From: Rhodospirillum centenum SW
GTDB taxonomy: Bacteria > Pseudomonadota > Alphaproteobacteria > Azospirillales > Azospirillaceae
Length of the DNA: 64,000 bases
Assembly: GCF_000016185.1 (NCBI RefSeq)
Contig: NC_011420.2
Coordinates: 2,500,501 to 2,564,500, forward strand
Direction: 5' to 3'
Shown: positions 1 to 8,788 of the stretch, one piece after another
Numbering within the stretch: position 1 is the first letter of the stretch
How the letters are laid out: each line of letters starts with the position of its first letter
The notes under the pieces: generated by a model
Database searches by the model: none
The model's input: only the letters and a program-made list of their open reading frames with translations
Told to the model about the DNA's origin: nothing
Translations under genes and position numbers: made by a program

Positions 1-107
1 TCCGCGCTTGCGGCCGGACGCGGCTTCGCCCATATCGTCGCCCGCGGTTCAGCGAACCACAGCACAGCCCCCACCACCGACAACAAGACTGCGAAGGGTG
101 ACATGCC

Positions 108-2003
108 ATGACTGAGGAGAAGCTCAGTTTCCAGGCCGAGGTCAGCCGGCTCCTGGACATCGTGGCCCACAGCCTCTACTCGGAGAAGGAGGTGTTCCTG
201 CGCGAGCTGGTCTCGAACGCGTCCGACGCGTGCGACCGGCTGCGCTACGCCGCCCTGACCCAGCCCGAGCTGACCGCCGGCGACCCCGGCTTCCGCATCC
301 GCATCGTGCCCGACAAGGCCGCGCGCACCCTGACCATTGCCGACAACGGCATCGGCATGAACCGCGAGGATCTGGTCGAGAATCTGGGCACCATCGCCCG
401 CTCCGGCACGGCCGCCTTCCTGACGTCGCTGTCCGGCGACAACCGCAAGGATTTCAGCCTGATCGGCCAGTTCGGCGTGGGCTTCTATTCCGCCTTCATG
501 GTGGCGGACCGGGTGGAGGTGTTCACCCGCAAGGCCGGCGACGCCACCCTCTGGCGCTGGGCCAGCGACGGCAAGGGCAGCTTCACCGTGGGGGCCGTGC
601 CGGAGGGCGAGGTGCCTGCAGACGGGGGGCCGGCGCGCGGCACCCGCATCGTGCTGCACCTGCGCGAGGGCGAGGACGACTATCTGGAGGAGCTGCGCCT
701 CCGCACCATCATCAAGAAGTACTCCGACCACATCGCCGTGCCGATCGTGCTGGGCACGGGCGAGGAGGCCGCGCCGGCGAACGCCGCCTCGGCCCTGTGG
801 ACCCGGCCGAAGTCGGAGATCACGCCCGAGCAGTACAAGGAGTTCTACCACCACGCCGGCCACGCCTTCGATGATCCGTGGCTGACCCTGCACTGGCGGG
901 CCGAGGGCGTGATCGAGTACACGGGCCTGCTGTTCGTGCCCAGCCAGCGGCCGTTCGACCTGTTCGACCCGCAGCGACGCCACCGCGTGAAGCTCTATGT
1001 CCGCCGGGTCTTCATCACCGACGAGGCGGAGAGCCTGGTGCCCGGCTGGCTGCGCTTCCTGCGCGGCGTGGTGGACAGCGAGGACCTGCCGCTGAACATC
1101 AGCCGCGAGATGCTGCAGCACAACCCGACCCTGGCGAAGCTGCGCAGCGGCATCACCAAGCGCGTGCTGGGCGAGCTGACGAAGAAGGCGGCCGACCCCG
1201 AGTCCGCGGCCGACTATGCCCGCTTCTGGGACGCCTTCGGCGCCGTGCTGAAGGAGGGGCTGTACGAGGACCATGCCCACCGCGACGAACTGCTGAAGCT
1301 GCTGCGGGTCCGCACCACCGCCTCGGGCGGGGAGCTGATCGGGCTGGACACCTATGTCGGCCGCATGAAGGAGGGGCAGGAGGCGATCTACTACATAGCC
1401 GGCGAGGACGCCGCCGCCCTGGAGAAGAGCCCGCAGCTCGAAGGCTACCGCGCCAAGGGCGTGGAGGTGCTGCTGCTGACCGACCCGGTGGACGAGTTCT
1501 GGGTCGGCACCGTGCGCGAGGCCCAGGGCAAGCCCTTCAAGTCCGTCACCCGCGGCGGCGCCGATCTGGCGAAGATCCAGGGCGGCCCGGACACGCCCCC
1601 GGCCGAGCGGCCGGCGGAGGGGGATCTCGCCTCCCTGATCGCGCTGCTGAAGATGACGCTGGGCGACACGGTGAAGGATGTCCGCGCCTCCGAACGGCTG
1701 ACCGACAGCGCCGTCTGTCTGGTGGCGGACGAGGGCGACCTGGACATCCATCTGGAGCGGCTGCTGAAGCAGCACCGCCAGCTCGACACCGCCGCCACCC
1801 GCATCCTGGAGGTCAATCCCGGCCACCCCCTGGTCCGCCGGCTGGCGGAACGGGTGGCCGCGGGCGGCGCACAGGACGGGCTGGCGGACGTGGCCTGGCT
1901 GCTGCTGGACCAGGCCCGGATCGTGGAGGGGGAGCCGCTGCCCGACCCGGTCGCCTTCTCCCGCCGGCTGGCCCTGTTCGTGGAGCGTGGCCTCGCCGCC
2001 TGA
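108..2003 (+). CDS. htpG: HtpG, Hsp90-family molecular chaperone
   Basis: This gene encodes a cytosolic, ATP-dependent dimeric chaperone that remodels client proteins during stress. The 631-residue length is normal for bacterial HtpG. The N-terminal GHKL ATPase domain shows E33 and N37 in RELVSNASD, then DNGIG at 79-83 and the glycine-rich lid motif QFGVGFYSAF at 121-130. The middle domain carries the conserved NISREMLQ, and the C-terminal dimerisation domain is complete. The ATG follows GAAGGGTGAC, a usable ribosome binding site. A preceding ATG six bases upstream opens only a two-codon frame. The gene seems monocistronic, since the next gene has its own leader. No heat-shock promoter was identified in the 107 bases upstream. 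Identification is essentially certain from the motifs. Confidence 0.98.
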   Translation: MTEEKLSFQAEVSRLLDIVAHSLYSEKEVFLRELVSNASDACDRLRYAALTQPELTAGDPGFRIRIVPDKAARTLTIADNGIGMNREDLVENLGTIARSGTAAFLTSLSGDNRKDFSLIGQFGVGFYSAFMVADRVEVFTRKAGDATLWRWASDGKGSFTVGAVPEGEVPADGGPARGTRIVLHLREGEDDYLEELRLRTIIKKYSDHIAVPIVLGTGEEAAPANAASALWTRPKSEITPEQYKEFYHHAGHAFDDPWLTLHWRAEGVIEYTGLLFVPSQRPFDLFDPQRRHRVKLYVRRVFITDEAESLVPGWLRFLRGVVDSEDLPLNISREMLQHNPTLAKLRSGITKRVLGELTKKAADPESAADYARFWDAFGAVLKEGLYEDHAHRDELLKLLRVRTTASGGELIGLDTYVGRMKEGQEAIYYIAGEDAAALEKSPQLEGYRAKGVEVLLLTDPVDEFWVGTVREAQGKPFKSVTRGGADLAKIQGGPDTPPAERPAEGDLASLIALLKMTLGDTVKDVRASERLTDSAVCLVADEGDLDIHLERLLKQHRQLDTAATRILEVNPGHPLVRRLAERVAAGGAQDGLADVAWLLLDQARIVEGEPLPDPVAFSRRLALFVERGLAA

Positions 2004-2157
2004 CGGCCGGGCCGCGTCTCCCCCGGGGATGAGGGCGCGTCCCGAACCTGGGGGCCCGGACCTGGGGACCCGGACCTGGACCCCCAACTTGGGGGTAGCG
2101 CCCGCCCCCCGGCACGGGCACCCTGGGCGGGATGAGGTTCGGAACGGAAGCGGTCTG

Positions 2158-3948
2158 ATGCGGACGGTGATGCGGCCCCTGGCGGCCCTGGCGATGGTGG
2201 TCGCGGCGGTGGTCGCGGTCCTGGATGGCGGGGCGGTCGCGGCGGGAACGCCGGATCAGGCCCGGCCCGAACAGACCCGGCCCGAACAGGCCCGCCCCGA
2301 ACAGACCCGACTGGAGCAGGCGCTGCAACAGCGCCTGCTGACCGGCGTCGGCGTCCGGGGCGGCGAGCGCGAGGGCGAGGATCTGATGCAGCTCGGCCGC
2401 TTCTATGACGGCCGCGCCTCCGCCCCCGTCTGGATCGCGGACGGCCGCCCCTCCCCCCGCGCCCACCTGCTGTACGCCGCCCTGGCCGCGGCGGCGGAGG
2501 ACGGGCTGGACCCGCGGCGCTACGGCGTGCAGCGCCTGGGCGCCCTGCTGGAGCACGGCGATTCCCCCGACGCGCTGGCCGAACTGGAAGTCCTGCTGAG
2601 CCGCGGCGCCCTGCTGTTCGGCCGCGACCTCGCCGCCGGCCGGCTGGACCCGTCGCGCATCGACCCCGAACTGATCGTGGAGCGGCAGGAGCCGGACCCG
2701 CAGGCGCTGCTGCGTCAGGTGGCGGAGGCCGCGGACCCGGGCGGGGCCGTCCGGGCCATGGCGCCGGCACGGCCCGAATACCGGCGCCTGCGCGCGGCGC
2801 TGGCCGCCTACCGCACCCTGGCCGCAGCCGGGGGCTGGCTCGCCGTGCCCACGGGCGGGGAGACGCTGAAGCCGGGCCAGAGCGATCCGCGGGTGCCCGC
2901 CCTGCGCGCCCGGCTGGCGGCGACGGGGGAACTGTCGCCGGCCGCCCCGGCCCCGGCCGACCCGCAGTTCTACGACCCCGCCCTGGAGGCGGCGGTGCGC
3001 CTGTTCCAGAGCCGCAACGGGCTGGAGCCGGACGGGGCCGTGGGACGGCAGTCGGTGGCGGCGCTGAACGTGACGGCGCAGCAGCGGGTGACGCAGATCG
3101 AGATCAACATGGAACGCTGGCGCTGGCTGCCGGCGGACCTGGGGCCGAGCTACCTGATCGTCAATCTGGCCGCCTTCGAGCTGGCGGTGTTCGAGGGCGA
3201 CCGGCCGGTCCACACCGCCCGCATCGTCGTCGGCGCGCCCTTCACCCGGACGCCGGTGTTCAGCGAGTCGATGACCTATCTGGAGCTGAACCCCTACTGG
3301 AACGTGCCGCCGAGCATCGCGCGGGACGAAATCTTCCCCAAGGCCCGCAAGGATCCGGGCTATCTGGCCCGGCGCGGCTACGAGCTGCTGTCCGACTGGT
3401 CGGAGACGGCGGTGCCGGTCGATCCCGCGACCGTGGACTGGCGCCACGGCAACCTGAACCGCTACAAGGTGCGGCAGAAGCCCGGCGACACCAATTCGCT
3501 GGGCCGCATCAAGTTCATGTTCCCCAACCGCTTCAACGTCTACCTGCACGACACGCCGTCCAAGCGGCTGTTCGAGCGGGCGAACCGCACCTTCAGCCAC
3601 GGCTGCATGCGGGTGGAGAACCCGCTGGATCTGGCCGAGACGGTGCTGCGCCTGACCGGGACCACGGGCTGGGACCGCGCCCGGCTGGACGCCGCCATCG
3701 CCGGCGACCAGCGGCAGGTGGTGCGGCTGCGCCGGCCGCTGCCGGTCCATGTCACCTATGTCACCGCCTTCGTGGAGGAGGACGGCACGGTCGCCTTCCG
3801 GCCCGACATCTACGGCCGCGACACCACGCTGGCCGCGGCGCTGGCCGCTCCGCAGGGGCGGCAGCAGGCGCCCCCGAGAGCCCCCGCCGCCGCCAGGACA
3901 GGCATGGCGAAACCGGGCGCCGAGGGGGCCGGTCCGGTTGCGGAATGA
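2158..3948 (+). CDS. L,D-transpeptidase, YcbB/LdtD type
   Basis: This is a periplasmic enzyme that makes 3-3 peptidoglycan cross-links or attaches proteins to peptidoglycan. The protein has 596 residues. An N-terminal hydrophobic segment (about residues 5-28) acts as signal or anchor. A peptidoglycan-binding-like domain lies near 250-325 (LFQSRNGLEPDG), followed by a YkuD catalytic domain with SHGCMRV, catalytic Cys at about 483. The large family with a scaffold plus YkuD domain is the YcbB type. The reading frame is open further upstream, to 1987 within htpG. I chose the ATG at 2158 because it has GGAACGGAAG just upstream and begins immediately before the signal segment. Just after the signal there is a five-residue repeat (PEQTR/PEQAR/PEQTR). 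The specific in vivo reaction is inferred from the family. Confidence 0.93.
   Translation: MRTVMRPLAALAMVVAAVVAVLDGGAVAAGTPDQARPEQTRPEQARPEQTRLEQALQQRLLTGVGVRGGEREGEDLMQLGRFYDGRASAPVWIADGRPSPRAHLLYAALAAAAEDGLDPRRYGVQRLGALLEHGDSPDALAELEVLLSRGALLFGRDLAAGRLDPSRIDPELIVERQEPDPQALLRQVAEAADPGGAVRAMAPARPEYRRLRAALAAYRTLAAAGGWLAVPTGGETLKPGQSDPRVPALRARLAATGELSPAAPAPADPQFYDPALEAAVRLFQSRNGLEPDGAVGRQSVAALNVTAQQRVTQIEINMERWRWLPADLGPSYLIVNLAAFELAVFEGDRPVHTARIVVGAPFTRTPVFSESMTYLELNPYWNVPPSIARDEIFPKARKDPGYLARRGYELLSDWSETAVPVDPATVDWRHGNLNRYKVRQKPGDTNSLGRIKFMFPNRFNVYLHDTPSKRLFERANRTFSHGCMRVENPLDLAETVLRLTGTTGWDRARLDAAIAGDQRQVVRLRRPLPVHVTYVTAFVEEDGTVAFRPDIYGRDTTLAAALAAPQGRQQAPPRAPAAARTGMAKPGAEGAGPVAE
2266..2310 (+). 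repeat. 15-bp in-frame tandem repeat, three copies
   Basis: Three consecutive units of the form CCCGAACAGRCCCGN encode PEQTR, PEQAR, PEQTR just after the signal segment of the L,D-transpeptidase. The units differ at only two positions. It is one of many 15-bp repeats in this window. Confidence 0.9.
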
Positions 3949-4172
3949 TGAAATCCGCCGACCGACAGGGTTAACCAGACGGTGAATTGAGTCTTGCCAG
4001 CGACGCCCCAGTCTGCCAACACTGCATGCACGGTCTGCGTCGCACGCAAGACGGGCGGGCTCGGACCGTTGGGAATGCATGGCTGGTGCATGGCTGGGAC
4101 GCCATGACCGGAAGGTGGACGCGCCGTGGGGACGGCGGCCACGGCTCCGGCCCGGCGGCAAGGGGAGACGGC

Positions 4173-4832
4173 ATGACCGATCGGCGGAACGGGACCATCC
4201 TGGGGCTCCAGGGGCCGGAAACCGGCACCAGGGGAGCGGGAACCGGGGGCACGGATACCGCAAGCGCGATCGACCGCCGCGGCCTGCTGAGAGGCCTCTC
4301 CCGACTGGCGCTGGGGGCTGCGGCCACGCTGGCCGTCCCGGGGCTGATCGCCGCCCCGGCCATCGCCGCCCCGTCCGCCGCCGCCAAGCGCCGCAGCCTG
4401 GAATTCCGGCACCTGCACACCAACGAACGCCTGCGCGTCACCTACTGGTCGGAGGGCCGCTATCTGCCCGACGCCCTGGTGGACGTGAACCACGTCCTGC
4501 GCGACTGGCGCACGGGTGAGGTGGGCGACACCGATCCGGGCCTGCTGGACATCCTGTTCAGGATGCAGCAGCGCCTGCGCACCACTGAACCGTTCCATGT
4601 CATCTGCGGCTACCGCTGCCCGCAGACGAACGCCATGCTGGCCTCCCGGTCCGGCGGGGTGGCGACGAAGAGCCTGCACATGGTGGGCAAGGCGATCGAC
4701 ATCGACGTGCCCGGCCGGCAGCTCCAGCAGATCCGGCAGGTCGCCCTGGACCTTCAGATGGGCGGCGTGGGCTACTATCCGAAGTCCGGCTTCGTCCACG
4801 TCGATACCGGCCGCGTCCGCCACTGGGGCTGA
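4173..4832 (+). CDS. Tat-exported DUF882 / YcbK-like M15-family protein
   Basis: This is a predicted periplasmic zinc peptidase of the DUF882 (Peptidase_M15_2) family, related to E. coli YcbK/MepK, which act on peptidoglycan cross-links. The 219-residue protein has a twin-arginine leader (DRRGLLRG followed by a long Ala/Leu segment ending APAIA). The M15 core follows: a GYRCPQTN loop, SLHMVGKAIDID with the metal-binding His and Asp, and a C-terminal GFVHVDTG with the second His. An in-frame TTG lies much further upstream (3987), but the ATG at 4173 has AAGGGGAGA at ideal spacing and directly precedes the Tat signal. It lies downstream of the L,D-transpeptidase on the same strand. That fits a shared cell-wall role, since MepK cleaves the 3-3 bonds such enzymes make. 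Substrate is inferred. Confidence 0.9.
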   Translation: MTDRRNGTILGLQGPETGTRGAGTGGTDTASAIDRRGLLRGLSRLALGAAATLAVPGLIAAPAIAAPSAAAKRRSLEFRHLHTNERLRVTYWSEGRYLPDALVDVNHVLRDWRTGEVGDTDPGLLDILFRMQQRLRTTEPFHVICGYRCPQTNAMLASRSGGVATKSLHMVGKAIDIDVPGRQLQQIRQVALDLQMGGVGYYPKSGFVHVDTGRVRHWG

Positions 4833-4910
4833 CGCTGCGCCGACACCGGCCACCGGCTTTCCGTCACCCGCCCGCCCCGGATCACGCCCTGAACTGAAGC
4901 ACCACCGCCC

Positions 4911-5696
4911 CTACAGAACCACCGGCGCGAAGGGCGTGCGGTCGGGGCTGCCGGGGGCGAAGCGCCAGACGGGGCGGACGCCCGGCCGGTCCACCGAGGG
5001 CAGGGCCAGCAGGCTGGCGTTCGTCGTGCCGAAGCCCACCGGGGTGACGATGCACATCGCCCCGCGCGGACCGGCATCGCCGTCCCAGATGCGGCTGCCC
5101 AGCAGCGCCTCCCAGCCGGACCAGTCGCCCGCATCGGAGCCAGGGGCGGGGGCGGAGTCAGGGTCGGGCGGCGGGGCCGCCTGGAACAACGGCCGGAAGA
5201 AGCGGATGCGCGGACAGTCCGCGGCATCGTTCAGGTCGGCCGCCGTCACCATGGACAGCCCCTCGGGGATCGGTTCCACCTGGACACGGCCGCGCGGCCG
5301 TTCGCCCCGGTGGGACAGGAAGAAGGCGTCGCGGTTGTCCGCCAGCACCAGGTTGAAGGGGCGGTAGGCGTCGGCGTCGAGATGCGACAGCGCCCGTGCC
5401 GCCGCGTCGGCGTCGGCATGGTCCAGCGCCTCCAGCACCAGCTCCCCGCGGGAGCGCTTGCCGGCCTCCGGGCCCAGCGTGCCCTCGCGGTTCAGGATGC
5501 AGGCGACGAGCCCGGCATCGTTCAGCCCCATCCAGGAGCCGCCGGCCGCCTCGTCCAGCCCGGCGACCACGTCCTCCCGGTCCGGCCAGTGCCGGGCGGG
5601 GGGCTTCCACGGACGGTCCACCCTCTCGTCCCGGTTGGCAGCGAGGATGACGGGCCAGGGATGGCCGGAGCGCCGGAGAATGACGACACTGCACAT
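4911..5696 (-). CDS. TANGO2/NRDE family protein
   Basis: The protein belongs to the NRDE (TANGO2, Ser/Thr-rich protein T10) family. The family is conserved from bacteria to mammals and has been linked to haem trafficking or lipid handling, but its biochemistry is unsettled. The 261-residue sequence begins MCSVVI, leaving Cys2 exposed, as is typical of the family. It has the diagnostic AANRDE at about 19-24, then GGSWMGLNDAGLVACILNRE, and a C-terminal APRGAMCIVTP segment. There is no signal peptide, so it should be cytosolic. It is transcribed divergently from the ATPase zeta inhibitor gene. Residues around 178-190 form a short Pro/Asp/Ala-rich insertion. Family assignment is strong; function is not established. 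Confidence 0.9.
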   Translation of the reverse strand: MCSVVILRRSGHPWPVILAANRDERVDRPWKPPARHWPDREDVVAGLDEAAGGSWMGLNDAGLVACILNREGTLGPEAGKRSRGELVLEALDHADADAAARALSHLDADAYRPFNLVLADNRDAFFLSHRGERPRGRVQVEPIPEGLSMVTAADLNDAADCPRIRFFRPLFQAAPPPDPDSAPAPGSDAGDWSGWEALLGSRIWDGDAGPRGAMCIVTPVGFGTTNASLLALPSVDRPGVRPVWRFAPGSPDRTPFAPVVL

Positions 5697-5795
5697 GGGT
5701 CTCTGTTAACGTCTCTGCGGTAGGGTGTCTGCGACATTGCGACGGCGGCGTTCAAAAGTAGCGCCGACCGGCATCCCAGTATATAAGGCCCGCTC

Positions 5796-5809
5796 GATGT
5801 CCGGACATC
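5796..5809. promoter_or_regulatory. 14-bp perfect palindrome, candidate operator
   Basis: GATGTCCGGACATC is a perfect palindrome in the short divergent region between the NRDE gene and the ATPase zeta inhibitor gene, 51 bp before the latter's start. An AT-rich TATATAAG lies just upstream. The palindrome suits a dimeric regulator; which one is unknown. Confidence 0.4.
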
Positions 5810-5859
5810 CGGACTCGATGCTCCCCCCACACCGACGCCTGAGATTTCAGAGGTATGCG

Positions 5860-6180
5860 ATGACCACGTTCGACGAGCGCGAACAGGCCTTCGAGAACAA
5901 GTTCAAGCACGACGAGGAACTCCAGTTCCGCATCTTCGCCCGCCGGGCCAAGCTGATCGGCCTCTGGGCGGCGGGACATCTCGGCCTCGACGGCGAGGAT
6001 GCGGCCGGCTACGCGCGGCAGATCGTGGATGTGGACTTCGCCGAGCCCGGCCACCGGGACATCCTCCGGCGCATCCACGAGGATTTCCAGGCCAAGGGCG
6101 TGGACATCTCCGAGCACCGGATCGAGAAGGAGATGGAGATCCTTCTCGAAGAGGCCCGCAGGCAGATCTACGAGTCCTGA
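5860..6180 (+). CDS. DUF1476 protein, zeta subunit (inhibitor) of F1FO-ATPase
   Basis: This is a 106-residue protein of the alphaproteobacterial DUF1476 family, known as the zeta subunit that inhibits ATP hydrolysis by F1-ATPase. The N-terminus MTTFDEREQAFENKFKHDEE is the family hallmark and contains the inhibitory helix. The remainder (RRAKLIGLWAAGHLGL through the C-terminal IEKEMEILLEEARRQI) matches the four-helix body. The frame is open upstream, but the ATG at 5860 begins exactly at the conserved N-terminus. A GC-rich hairpin follows ten bases after the stop. Restriction to alphaproteobacteria supports the taxonomic call. The regulatory role is from family knowledge. Confidence 0.95.
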   Translation: MTTFDEREQAFENKFKHDEELQFRIFARRAKLIGLWAAGHLGLDGEDAAGYARQIVDVDFAEPGHRDILRRIHEDFQAKGVDISEHRIEKEMEILLEEARRQIYES

Positions 6181-6189
6181 GCCGACGCA

Positions 6190-6210
6190 GCCCCCGCCCC
6201 GGGCGGGGGC
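6190..6210 (+). terminator. GC-rich hairpin after the zeta inhibitor gene
   Basis: GCCCCCGCC and GGCGGGGGC form a perfect 9-bp stem with a 3-base loop ten bases past the stop codon. No T-run follows, so intrinsic termination is plausible but not shown. Confidence 0.5.
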
Positions 6211-6331
6211 CGCACGCGGCCGGCACCGGACCGGCCGCATCCGCGCAAGGCCGGACAGGGGCGTCGTCCCCGCCGCCGGCCGCGGAACATGAACCACAGG
6301 ATCGCGGGTCACGGGATCGGGGCGCATCGTA

Positions 6332-6359
6332 AAGGGCGGTTGCCGGCGCAACCGCCCTT
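6332..6359. terminator. 12-bp perfect hairpin between convergent genes
   Basis: AAGGGCGGTTGC pairs exactly with GCAACCGCCCTT around a four-base loop. It lies between the convergent zeta inhibitor and phaZ genes. The arms end in AA and TT, so it could serve either direction. Confidence 0.6.
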
Positions 6360-6406
6360 CGTCGCGTTCCGGTCCCGTCTCCGTATCGAAAGGGGATGCC
6401 CCCTCC

Positions 6407-7657
6407 CTATTCGGCGGCGGCCAGCCGGCGGGTGCTGCGCACGTCATGCCGGCGGATGAAGGCCCGGACCCGGGGCTCGATCTCCTCGCGCCAGCGGCGG
6501 CCGTTGAAGATGCCGTAGTGCCCGACGCCCTTCTGCATGTGGTCCACCTGCATCTCGTCGGGGATGCCGGAGCAGAGCCGGTGCGCGGCGATGGTCTGGC
6601 CGGGGGCCGAGATGTCGTCCAGTTCCCCCTCCACCGTCATCAGGGCGGTGCGGGTGATGGCGGACGGGGTGACGGTCATGCCCCGCCAGGTCATCTCCCC
6701 CTTCGGCAGGGAATGGCGCTGGAACACGGTGTTGACCGTCTGGAGATAGAACTCCGCCGTCAGATCCAGGACGGACAGATACTCGTCGTAGAACTTGCGG
6801 TGCGCCTCCGCACTCTCCCCGTCGCCGCGGACAAGGTGGCGGAACAGCTTGAAATGCTCGCCCACATGGCGGTCCAGGTTCATCGACATGAAGCCGGTGA
6901 GCTGGATGAAGCCCGGATAGACCCGGCGCAGCCCGCCCGGATAGTAGACCGGCACGGTGGTGATGACGCTGCGCTCGAACCAGCCGATGTCGCGCGTCTC
7001 GGCAAGCTGGGTCACCTGCGTCGGTGCCGCAGTGGTGTCGATCGGCCCGCCCATCAGCACCATGCTGCGCGGCTGGCAGGGATCGTCCATCTGCGCCATC
7101 AGGGCGACCGCCGCCAGCACCGGCACGGCCGGCTGGCAGACGGCCATGACATGCACGTCCGGCCCCAGGAAGCGGATGAAGTCGATGACGTACTGGATGT
7201 AGTCGTCCAGGTCGAAGGGGCCGCGGGAGAGCGGCACCATCTTGGCGTCGTGCCAGTCGGTGACATAGACGTCGTGGTTCTGGATCAGCGCCGCCACGGT
7301 GCCGCGCAGCAGGGTCGCGTAATGCCCGGACAGCGGCGCCACCAGCAGCACCTTGGGGTCGTCGCGGACGGTATCGCGGGCGAAGTTGACCAGGGTACAG
7401 AACGGCTTCTGGAGCGCCACCTCCTCCGTCACCGCGACCTCGCGCCCGTCCACCACCGTGGTCGGCAGGCCGAACTCCGGCTTGCCCCAGCGGCGCGTGG
7501 TGCGCTCGATCAGTTCGGCCCCGGCGGCGACGGCGCGGCCGAACCGGGTATAGGCACCCGGATTGAGCGGATGCTGGAAGGTGGCCTGGGTCGCCTCGGC
7601 CGCGAGCCGGAGCGGCGTCAGGGCCGCATGCTGGAAATCGTAGAGCTGGTAGAGCAC
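6407..7657 (-). CDS. phaZ: Intracellular poly(3-hydroxybutyrate) depolymerase
   Basis: This enzyme mobilises storage PHB granules in the cytoplasm. The 416-residue protein begins MLYQLYDFQHAALTPLRLAAEA, the conserved start of the PhaZ1-type intracellular depolymerases. The nucleophile box is AVCQPAVP with Cys at about 174. A Cys in place of the usual lipase Ser is typical of this subfamily. VEGELDDIS near the C-terminus supplies the acidic residue, and GVGHYGIFNGRRWREEI the His and the PHB_depo_C signature. There is no signal peptide, as expected for granule-associated enzymes. It is monocistronic with a 226-bp leader region. PHB as native substrate is inferred from the family, which is well characterised. 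Its presence implies a PHA-accumulating organism. Confidence 0.95.
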   Translation of the reverse strand: MLYQLYDFQHAALTPLRLAAEATQATFQHPLNPGAYTRFGRAVAAGAELIERTTRRWGKPEFGLPTTVVDGREVAVTEEVALQKPFCTLVNFARDTVRDDPKVLLVAPLSGHYATLLRGTVAALIQNHDVYVTDWHDAKMVPLSRGPFDLDDYIQYVIDFIRFLGPDVHVMAVCQPAVPVLAAVALMAQMDDPCQPRSMVLMGGPIDTTAAPTQVTQLAETRDIGWFERSVITTVPVYYPGGLRRVYPGFIQLTGFMSMNLDRHVGEHFKLFRHLVRGDGESAEAHRKFYDEYLSVLDLTAEFYLQTVNTVFQRHSLPKGEMTWRGMTVTPSAITRTALMTVEGELDDISAPGQTIAAHRLCSGIPDEMQVDHMQKGVGHYGIFNGRRWREEIEPRVRAFIRRHDVRSTRRLAAAE

Positions 7658-7883
7658 GTCGATCCTCTCCGTCTCACGCCGGGCCCGACCCGGGGCGTCG
7701 TCCGTTGCGACCGCATCCGCGCGGCGGGCCGCGGATTCCGGACGGGGTCACCCCCTTTGATAGCATGCGACATCTTTACACAGTAGTTAACACGTCAGGA
7801 CCGGGAGTCGAGTGTCCCGACACGCTCTGGGGACATCGTCGCGTCCGCATGACCGCTGTGCGGACAGAGGCGGCCGCGCAGGC

Positions 7884-8537
7884 TCAGCCGCTCCCGGTCT
7901 GGGGAATCTCGTGGATCTCCACCGGCTGGCTGGCATGGCGGGGCAGGATGTCCCGGGCCAGCCGCTCGCGCTCGGCATCGCGCAGATTGACCCAGAGCAG
8001 CAGCCCGCCCTTGTCCAGGTGCTGGCGCAGGGTCTGCTCCCGCTGCGCACCGATCCAGCCGGCCAGTACCGTCCCCAGTCCGCCGCCGGCCCCGCCCCCC
8101 AGGGCTGCCGCGGCGGCCGCGGCCAGGGCCGTGCCTCCGGTGGCGACGACCGCGCCGGCGGCCAGGATGGCGCCGACATAGGCGGGTCCGCCGATGGCGA
8201 TGCCCTGGGCGTTGCCGACCTCTTCCGGGGCGACATAGGCCTGCCGCGGCGCGTCGGGGTCCTGCTTCGCCATCTCCTCCCGGGAATAGACGCTGCCGAG
8301 GCGGTCACGGATCGTCTCGTCCGCCGCCATCAGGCTCAGCTCGTGCTGGGCGAAGCCGGCCATCGCCAGATCGTCAACGGCCGCCTGCAAGGCGTCGATG
8401 CTGTCGAAGACGCCGACCGCCTCCCGCACGGTCCCGGTCCGGGGGCCGGCCGGCGTTCCGGCAGGCGCTGTGGCCGGGCGACCGTCGGCCGGGCGACCTT
8501 CGGCCGGGGACTGCATGCCACGGGGCGTTTCCGCCAT
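7884..8537 (-). CDS. Glycine-zipper membrane protein (stress-protein-like, unknown function)
   Basis: The protein has 217 residues. An N-terminal alpha/beta module begins around [24 protein letters not shown], resembling the GsiB/17M-type domain that begins many heat-induced or general-stress proteins. A Gly/Ala-rich hydrophobic stretch (about 115-165, [13 protein letters not shown], then [20 protein letters not shown]) looks like a glycine zipper inserted in or on a membrane. A C-terminal segment ends HEIPQTGSG. The start at 8537 has GGAGGG at good spacing; the frame is open further upstream but without a better site. The N-terminal tail carries a five-residue repeat ([10 protein letters not shown]). 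It is divergent from recQ. I cannot assign a function beyond this fold-level similarity. Confidence 0.7.
   Translation of the reverse strand: MAETPRGMQSPAEGRPADGRPATAPAGTPAGPRTGTVREAVGVFDSIDALQAAVDDLAMAGFAQHELSLMAADETIRDRLGSVYSREEMAKQDPDAPRQAYVAPEEVGNAQGIAIGGPAYVGAILAAGAVVATGGTALAAAAAAALGGGAGGGLGTVLAGWIGAQREQTLRQHLDKGGLLLWVNLRDAERERLARDILPRHASQPVEIHEIPQTGSG
8472..8511 (-). repeat. 15-bp in-frame tandem repeat, about 2.7 copies
   Basis: Units of the form GGCCGGGCGACCGTC repeat in tandem and encode the [10 protein letters not shown] residues near the N-terminus of the glycine-zipper protein. The first two full units differ at one base. Confidence 0.85.
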
Positions 8538-8788
8538 CTCGATCCCTCCGTCGTCGGTACTGTCAGAGGGAAACGACCGGCGCGGAAGGATGTTGCGCCG
8601 CTCCCCCGTCCGGGCGCCCTGGCCGGGCGCCTGACCGGACGGAACCGCCCTGGGCGCGGAGCGGACCCGCCGGGAAACCGGCCGTTTGTCGTGGACCGCG
8701 GCCGCCGGTTTCCCTAGAAAGGACCGGGCGCCCCAGATGTGGGGCCGACCGTCCGCACCCCTCACAATACGTCGCGTATTTCATCCAT

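Noticed and set aside
3969-3985. Possible CtrA site (GGTTAACC with spacing toward GTGA)
   Set aside because: Only one half site is intact; the second half does not match TTAA.
3987-4172. TTG start giving a longer DUF882 protein
   Set aside because: The extra residues show no signal or domain, whereas ATG 4173 has a strong ribosome binding site and precedes the Tat leader.
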